From positions 744,001-808,000 of the forward strand of contig NZ_PEBF01000001.1 of NCBI RefSeq assembly GCF_002742625.1: 64,000 nt of DNA. The letters run 5' to 3'. Of this stretch, positions 58,765 to 64,000 are shown in pieces. A program made the position numbers and the translations under genes. Position 1 is the stretch's first letter. The number at the start of each line of letters is the position of its first letter. Source of the stretch: Caulobacter sp. FWC2. GTDB taxonomy: Bacteria; Pseudomonadota; Alphaproteobacteria; Caulobacterales; Caulobacteraceae. The notes below the pieces were generated by a model that worked only from the letters and a program-made list of their open reading frames with translations, did no database searches and was not told where the DNA came from.

Positions 58765-61136
58765 ATGTCGTCGGGTTCGGTCCGTTTGAAGAAGGTCGGC
58801 ATGTGTTCCGCCGCCTTGTTCGCATCTACAATGTTCACCACCGTCGCCTACGCTCAAGCGCAGGCGCCGCAATCGTCGACCGCTTTGGAAGAAGTGGTCG
58901 TCACCGCGCAGAAACGATCGGAAAACCTGCAGGATGTGCCTGTCAGCATCCAGGCGATCGGCGGCGAGAAGCTGGAGCAGCTGCAGGTCGCGTCCTTCGT
59001 CGACTATGTGAAGTACCTGCCCAGCGTGTCGTTCACGACCTCGGGCCCGGGCTTCGGCCAGGTCTATATGCGCGGCGTGGCCAGCGGCGGGGACGGCAAC
59101 CACTCCGGCTCGCTGCCCAGCGTCGGCGTCTATCTGGACGAACAGCCGGTCACCACCATCCAGGGCGCCCTGGACATCCACGTCTATGACATCGCCCGGG
59201 TCGAGGCCCTGGCCGGTCCGCAGGGCACGCTGTACGGCGCCAGCTCCCAGGCCGGCACGCTGCGGATCATCACCAACAAGCCGACGACCACCGGCTTCAA
59301 GGCCGGGGTCGACGTCGAGGCCAACAAGGTCGACCACGGCGGCACGGGCCACACGGTCGAAGGCTTCGTCAACATTCCGCTGTCGGACAAGATGGCCGTG
59401 CGCGTGGTCGGCTGGGACGTCCGCGACGCGGGCTATATCGACAACGTGGCCGGCACGCGCACCTACACGCGCGGCGACACCGATCCGACCAATGACGTGA
59501 CGATCAACAACAAGGCCCGGGTCAGGAACAACTATAATTCCGTCTACACCCAGGGCGGCCGCGCGGCCCTGCGCATCGAGGTCGACGACAACTGGGTGAT
59601 CACGCCCACGGTCATGGGCCAGGTGCAGAAGGTGGGCGGCCTGTTCGCCTTCGATCCCAAGGTCGGCGACCTGAAGGTCTCGCACTTCTACCCGGAAAGC
59701 AGCAAGGACAAGTGGATCCAGGCGGCCCTGACCATCGAGGGGCAGATCGCCAATCTCGACGTCACCTATGCCGGCTCGTACCTGAAGCGTAACGACGTCA
59801 CCAACTCGGACTACACCGACTACTCGTACTTCTACGATCAGGTCGGCTACGGCTTCTACTGGACGGACAACGCCGGCAACCTGGTGAACCCCTCGCAGTA
59901 CATCCAGGGCAAGGACCGGTACCGCAAGGAGAGCCACGAGATCCGGATCGCTTCGCCGCAGGACCAAAAGCTGCGGTTCGTGGTCGGCGGCTTCTACCAG
60001 AAGCAACAGCACCACATCTTCCAGAACTACAAGATCGACGGCCTGGGCAGCACCCTGTCGGCGCCGGGACATACGGGCACCATCTGGCTGACGGCGCAGC
60101 AGCGGATCGATCGGGACAAGGCCGTGTTCGGCCAGGCCGAGTACGACATCACCGAGAAGCTGATGCTGACTGCCGGCATACGGTTCTTCAAGTCGAACAA
60201 CACCTTGGCCGGCTTCTTCGGCTATGGGGCCGGCTATGGCTCGACCGGCGAGCGCGCCTGCTTCGCCTCGACGGTCAAGGTCGACGACGCCCCCTGTATC
60301 AACCTGGACAAGGGCACGAAGGAGAGCGGCAACTCGCCGAAGGTGACGCTGACCTACAAGCTCGACAGTTCGAAGCTGGTCTACGCCACCTATTCCAAGG
60401 GCTTCCGGCCGGGCGGCATCAACCGCCGCTCGACCCTGCCGCCCTATCGCGCCGACTATCTGGAGAACTACGAGGCGGGCTGGAAGACCACCTGGCTCAA
60501 CAACAGCTTCCGCTGGAACGGCGCGGTGTTCATGGAGGACTGGAAGAACTTCCAGTTCTCGATCCTGGGCGCCAACGGCCTGACCGAGATCAAGAACGCC
60601 AACCAGGCCCGCATCAAGGGCGTGGAAAGCGACATCACCTGGGTCCCGGCTCACGGCCTGACGATCAACGCCTCGGCCGCCTATACCGACGCGAAGCTGA
60701 CCGCCAACTACTGCGGCTTCACCGATGCCTCGGGCAATCCGGTCAGCACCTGCGCCTCGCCGCAGGCGCCGGACGGCACGGTCCTGCCAGTGACGCCGAA
60801 GTACAAGGGCAACCTGACGGCGCGCTACGAGTTCAGCCTCGCCGACTGGGACGCCTTCGCCCAGGGCGCCGTCGTCGGCCAGTCCGGCAACTGGACCGAC
60901 CTGCGCTTGAAGGAGCGCGCCATCATCGGCCGGCAGAAGGGCTACGCGACCGCCGACTTCTCGGCGGCGTCGACAAGGATGGCCTGTCGATCTCGATCTA
61001 TCTGAGAAACGCCTTCGACAAGCGGGCCAGCCTGAACCGCTACGCCGAGTGCGCGGAAAGCGTCTGCGGAGCCCAGTACTACATCGTCCCGAACCAGCCC
61101 CGCACCTTCGGGGTCAAGCTCGGAAAGACGTTCTAG
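58765..61136 (+). pseudogene. TonB-dependent receptor with late frameshift
   Basis: Signal-like start, TonB-box-like segment (ALEEVVVTAQKRSENLQDVP), plug (VYMRGVASGGDGN; IARVEALAGPQGTLYGASSQ) and most of the barrel read normally for 734 codons. Near 60962-60969 one G seems missing: the current frame ends after YATADFSAASTRMACRSRSI, whereas the next frame continues KDGLSISIYLRNAFDKRASL and ends GVKLGKTF with a terminal Phe at 61133 and stop at 61134-61136, the expected receptor ending (790 residues). Without it the last strands are lost and insertion would probably fail. Frameshift mutation or sequence error. Followed by an amino acid permease. Confidence 0.88.
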
Positions 61137-61154
61137 GATCCGTTCAAAGTCTGG

Positions 61155-61182
61155 GGGGCGGCTCGCGAGGGCCGCCCCTTTT
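61155..61182 (+). terminator. Intrinsic terminator after the TonB receptor
   Basis: GGGGCGGC (61155-61162) pairs with GCCGCCCC (61171-61178) around an 8-nt loop followed by TTTT. It lies after the frameshift-restored stop at 61136, which supports that stop as the original end of the gene. Confidence 0.85.
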
Positions 61183-61202
61183 CGTATGCGTCAGGGGGAA
61201 AC

Positions 61203-62528
61203 ATGGCGGCGTCGAGCGCCCGACCGCTAGGCCTGTGGATGTGCACGGCCCTGGTCGTGGGCAACATGATCGGCTCGGGCGTCTTCATGCTGCCGGCCTC
61301 GCTGGCGCCCTACGGCTGGAACGCCGTCATCGCCTGGATGCTGACCATCGGCGGGGCGCTGTGCCTGGCCTTCGTCTTCGCCCGGCTGGCCGAGGCCTTT
61401 CCCCGCGCCGGCGGGCCGCTGGCCTATACCCAGGAAGCGTTCGGACCGACGGCCGGCTTCATGGTCGCCTGGGCCTACTGGATCTCGATGTGGGTCGGCA
61501 ACGCGGCCATCGCGACCGGCGGGGTCAGCTATCTGTCGGTGTTCTTCCCGGCCCTCGGCAAGGTCCCGGGGCTGGCCGCGCTGGTCACCGTCGCCGTGGT
61601 CTGGGCGCTGACGGCGGTCAACTGCTGGGGCTCCAAGTCCGCGGGGCGCCTGCAAGTGGTCGCCACGATCCTGAAGCTCTTGCCGCTGATCGCCGTGGCC
61701 GGCCTGGCGGTCGTCATCCTGGCGCGCAAGGGCGGAGCGGCCGTGACGCCGTTCGAGCCGTCGCAGCTGTCGGCCGGCGGGATCACCGCCGCCGCCACGC
61801 TCACCCTTTGGGCTCTGCTGGGCCTGGAGTCGGCCACTGTGCCCGCCGACAAGGTGCACGAGCCGACCCGGACCATTCCGCGCGCCACCCTCTACGGCAC
61901 GGCGTTCACGGGCCTGATCTATCTGGTCGTCTGCTCGGCGGTGGTGGTGCTGTCGCCCGCCGACCTGCTGAAGACCTCCAACGCCCCGTTCGCGGACTTT
62001 GTCGGCTATCACGGCGGCGGCGACCTGCGGCTGGTGCTGGCCGCCTTCGCCGCGATCAGCGCGTTCGGAGCCCTGAACGGCTGGGTGCTGCTGCAGGGCG
62101 AGATGCCCTACGCCATGGCCCGCGACGGCGTGTTCCCGGCCTGGCTGGGCAAGGTCGGCAAGCGTGGGACGCCGGTGCGGGCCCACGTGTTGTCCAGCGC
62201 CCTGCTGACGATCCTGGTGCTGATGAACTACGCCAAGTCGATGGCCGACCTGTTCACCTTTATCGCCCTGCTGGCCACCTCGGCCAGCCTGTTCACCTAC
62301 CTGTTCAGCGCCCTCGCGGCGTTGCGCCTGCAGCAGAAGCATCGGATGGACGCCTCGATGCTGCTGACCGTGCTGGCCATTATGGCGGCGGTCTATTCGA
62401 TCTGGACGCTCTACGGCGCCGGGGCCTCGGCCAGCCTGTGGGGCGTGGTGCTGCTGCTGGCCGGCCTGCCCGTCCGCTTCCTGACCGCCCGCGCGGCGCG
62501 TCCTGTTCTGCCGGAGACTGTCTCGTGA
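61203..62528 (+). CDS. APC-family amino acid permease or antiporter
   Basis: A 441-residue inner-membrane transporter with about 12 helices. GLWMCTALVVGNMIGSGVFM is the APC helix-1 signature (GNMIGSGVF). FPRAGGPLAYTQEAFGPTAG, FMVAWAYWISMWVGNAAIAT and LLGLESATVPADKVHEPTRT follow the AdiC/YjeH pattern. Probably takes up or exchanges basic or aromatic amino acids. GGGGGAAAC precedes the start. Its stop overlaps the GTG of the next gene (GTGA), tying it to the amidohydrolase. Confidence 0.9.
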   Translation: MAASSARPLGLWMCTALVVGNMIGSGVFMLPASLAPYGWNAVIAWMLTIGGALCLAFVFARLAEAFPRAGGPLAYTQEAFGPTAGFMVAWAYWISMWVGNAAIATGGVSYLSVFFPALGKVPGLAALVTVAVVWALTAVNCWGSKSAGRLQVVATILKLLPLIAVAGLAVVILARKGGAAVTPFEPSQLSAGGITAAATLTLWALLGLESATVPADKVHEPTRTIPRATLYGTAFTGLIYLVVCSAVVVLSPADLLKTSNAPFADFVGYHGGGDLRLVLAAFAAISAFGALNGWVLLQGEMPYAMARDGVFPAWLGKVGKRGTPVRAHVLSSALLTILVLMNYAKSMADLFTFIALLATSASLFTYLFSALAALRLQQKHRMDASMLLTVLAIMAAVYSIWTLYGAGASASLWGVVLLLAGLPVRFLTARAARPVLPETVS

Positions 62529-63817
62529 AGCTCAAGTCCTTCGCCCTGCTGGCCGCCCTGGTCCCCACGATCGCCAGCGCCCAGGTCTCTTACGTCCGCG
62601 CCGGCAAGCTGGTCGACCCGCAGGCCGGCAAGGTGCTGACCGACCAATTGATCCGCATCGAGGGCGAGAAGATCACCGCCGTCACGCTTTGGAAGGCCGC
62701 GCCCCCCAATGGACCTGGGGATGGTCCGGTGACCGACTGGAGCAAGCTGACCGTCCTCCCCGGCCTGATCGACATGCACACCCACCTGGTCGACCAGGAG
62801 CAGACCGAGAACATCGCCGAGCCGCTGCTGACCACGGCCGCCTATCAGTCGTTCATCGCCGCCGATCACGCCCGCAAGACCCTGATGGCCGGCTTCACCA
62901 GCGTCCGCGACGTCGGGACCTGGCGGGCGTTCGGCGACGTGGCCCTGCGCGACGCGATCAACAACGGCCTGGTGCCTGGACCGCGCATGTCGGTGGCCGG
63001 CGCCTATATCACTGTCCCCGGCGGCGGCGGGGAGGTCACCGGCATCGCCGCAGACGTCGGCATCCCGGCCGAGATGCGGGTGGGCGTGGTCGAGGACGCT
63101 GCGGACACGCATCGCAAGGCGGCGAACATCCTGGCTCACAAGGCCGACTTCCTGAAGCTGATCGCCACGGGCGCGGTGCTGACCGTGGGCACCGAGCCCG
63201 GTCAGTTGGAGCTGTCGGAAGACGAGATCCGCGCCGCCGTCGAGGAGGCCGCCAAGCGGGGGACCTACGCCACCGCCCACGCCCACGGGGCCGAGGGCAT
63301 GAAGGCCGCCATGCGGGCCGGCGTCCGCTCGATCGAGCACGGCTCGCTGATGGACGACGAGGCCATCGCCATGATGAAGGCCAAGGGCGTCTATCTGGTC
63401 GCCGACATCTATGACGGCGACTGGATCGACGAATACGGCAAGGCCCACGGCTGGCCGGCCGAGACCCTGCGCAAGAATTATGAGACCACCGAGGCCCAGC
63501 GCGAGGGCTTCCGCAAGGCGGTCAAGGTCGGGGTCAAGATCGCCTACGGCACCGACTCCGGGGTCTATCCCCACGGCCTCAACGCCCGCCAGCTGCCCTA
63601 CATGGTCAGGTACGGCATGACGCCGATGCAGGCGATCCAGTCGGCGACGACCGTGGCGGCCGAGCTGATGAGCAAGACCGGCAAGGTCGGCTGCGACGCG
63701 GCCGGCTGCTACGCCGACCTGATCGCCGTGCCGGGCGATCCGCTGGCGGACATTTCGACCCTGACGCGCGTGCCAAAAGTGATGAAGGGCGGCGTCATAG
63801 TGAAAAACGAGCCGTGA
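62525..63817 (+). CDS. Secreted metal-dependent amidohydrolase, carboxypeptidase/prolidase-like
   Basis: A 430-residue amidohydrolase. Signal peptide LLAALVPTIASAQ. Metal motif LPGLIDMHTHLVDQ (HxH), carbamylated-Lys region HKADFLKLIATGA, His in TAHAHGAEGMKAAM, SIEHGSLMD, and the Asp in AYGTDSGVYPHG. This is the pattern of Xaa-Arg/Lys carboxypeptidases and Xaa-Pro dipeptidase-like enzymes characterised from Caulobacter relatives. It probably releases amino acids from peptides in the periplasm for the coupled permease. Starts with GTG. Confidence 0.9.
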   Translation: MKLKSFALLAALVPTIASAQVSYVRAGKLVDPQAGKVLTDQLIRIEGEKITAVTLWKAAPPNGPGDGPVTDWSKLTVLPGLIDMHTHLVDQEQTENIAEPLLTTAAYQSFIAADHARKTLMAGFTSVRDVGTWRAFGDVALRDAINNGLVPGPRMSVAGAYITVPGGGGEVTGIAADVGIPAEMRVGVVEDAADTHRKAANILAHKADFLKLIATGAVLTVGTEPGQLELSEDEIRAAVEEAAKRGTYATAHAHGAEGMKAAMRAGVRSIEHGSLMDDEAIAMMKAKGVYLVADIYDGDWIDEYGKAHGWPAETLRKNYETTEAQREGFRKAVKVGVKIAYGTDSGVYPHGLNARQLPYMVRYGMTPMQAIQSATTVAAELMSKTGKVGCDAAGCYADLIAVPGDPLADISTLTRVPKVMKGGVIVKNEP

Positions 63818-63966
63818 TCTTGCCTCAAAGGCGGTGAAAAAGCGCACAGCGCGTCGTGGCCCGGACCATGCATTGTGCATTGCAGCGCAATTTGATTGTG
63901 CGATAGCGAAACAACTGTCATGTCGACGTGGTTAGTAACACGTTGAGTAGGTCCAAGGAGGTCTCC

Positions 63967-64000
63967 ATGACCGAGAATCACTATTACGTCCGCCCGGTCG
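63967..64000 (+). CDS. Start of an uncharacterised gene (cut by window edge)
   Basis: ATG at 63967 with a strong AAGGAGGT ribosome site about six bases upstream opens MTENHYYVRPV and runs off the end. Only 11 codons are visible, too few to name a family. The upstream 149-bp gap has AT-rich stretches and repeated TTGTGC-like words (GCATTGTGCATTGC) that may form a promoter or operator. Confidence 0.6.
   Translation, partial: MTENHYYVRPV

Noticed and set aside
58684..60654. 656-codon minus-strand frame
   Set aside because: Antisense to a TonB receptor with clear plug and barrel features.

Overview
GC-rich alphaproteobacterial chromosome, most likely a Caulobacter or close relative. The signs are very high GC, several TonB-dependent receptors, a GH47 mannosidase, TPR-sulfotransferase and HWE-kinase types common in that group, and abundant palindromic intergenic repeats. 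No phage, transposase, plasmid gene or CRISPR array was seen; the accessory content is small toxin-antitoxin modules and palindromic repeats.

Layout. 1-4 kb: the start of a LacI-family regulator, mobA, a membrane-anchored cytochrome c whose leader folds like a tRNA, a kdsB-pheA operon and a MAPEG protein. 4-8.1 kb: an Lrp regulator divergent from a fused indolepyruvate ferredoxin oxidoreductase. 8.1-12.1 kb: small toxin-antitoxin genes (parD with a frameshifted parE, a lone antitoxin, brnTA beside tRNA-Met) around an FAD oxidoreductase and a glycosyltransferase. 12.2-20.1 kb: a GDPD phosphodiesterase, GH47 mannosidase, PAS/HWE kinase, an Lrp-methionine gamma-lyase divergon, a glucokinase-like protein with eroded ATP-site motifs, and a PilZ protein. 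20.2-24.3 kb: four co-oriented regulatory genes: a CBS-kinase-receiver hybrid, LuxR, LuxI and an XRE repressor. 24.4-32 kb: a TonB receptor, queC-queE, a lipoprotein, a response regulator, aroC and an unknown small protein. 32-39.4 kb: a pectate lyase, BlaI with two M56 (BlaR1-like) membrane peptidases, a MarR-GNAT fusion and an EAL phosphodiesterase.

39.4-56.5 kb is the main metabolic block, a polyamine (putrescine-type) uptake and gamma-glutamylation catabolic locus. A GntR/FCD regulator is divergent from an omega-amino acid aminotransferase and is followed by puuC, gabD, a class III aminotransferase, a glutamine-synthetase-like ligase, a PotF-H-I-G transporter, a SpuC-like aminotransferase, a second ligase and PuuB. 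A TGTGATCACA-type palindrome occurs in both GntR-flanking control regions and is the likely operator. Long palindromic repeats sit between many of these genes, and their last arm often supplies the downstream Shine-Dalgarno sequence. A toxin-antitoxin pair lies antisense inside the locus.

56.6-64 kb: a TPR-sulfotransferase, then a TonB receptor with a late frameshift, an amino acid permease and a secreted amidohydrolase that together look like a peptide or basic amino acid scavenging unit, and the first codons of one more gene.

All calls come from reading translations and motifs. Family names reflect recognised motifs; no database search was run.
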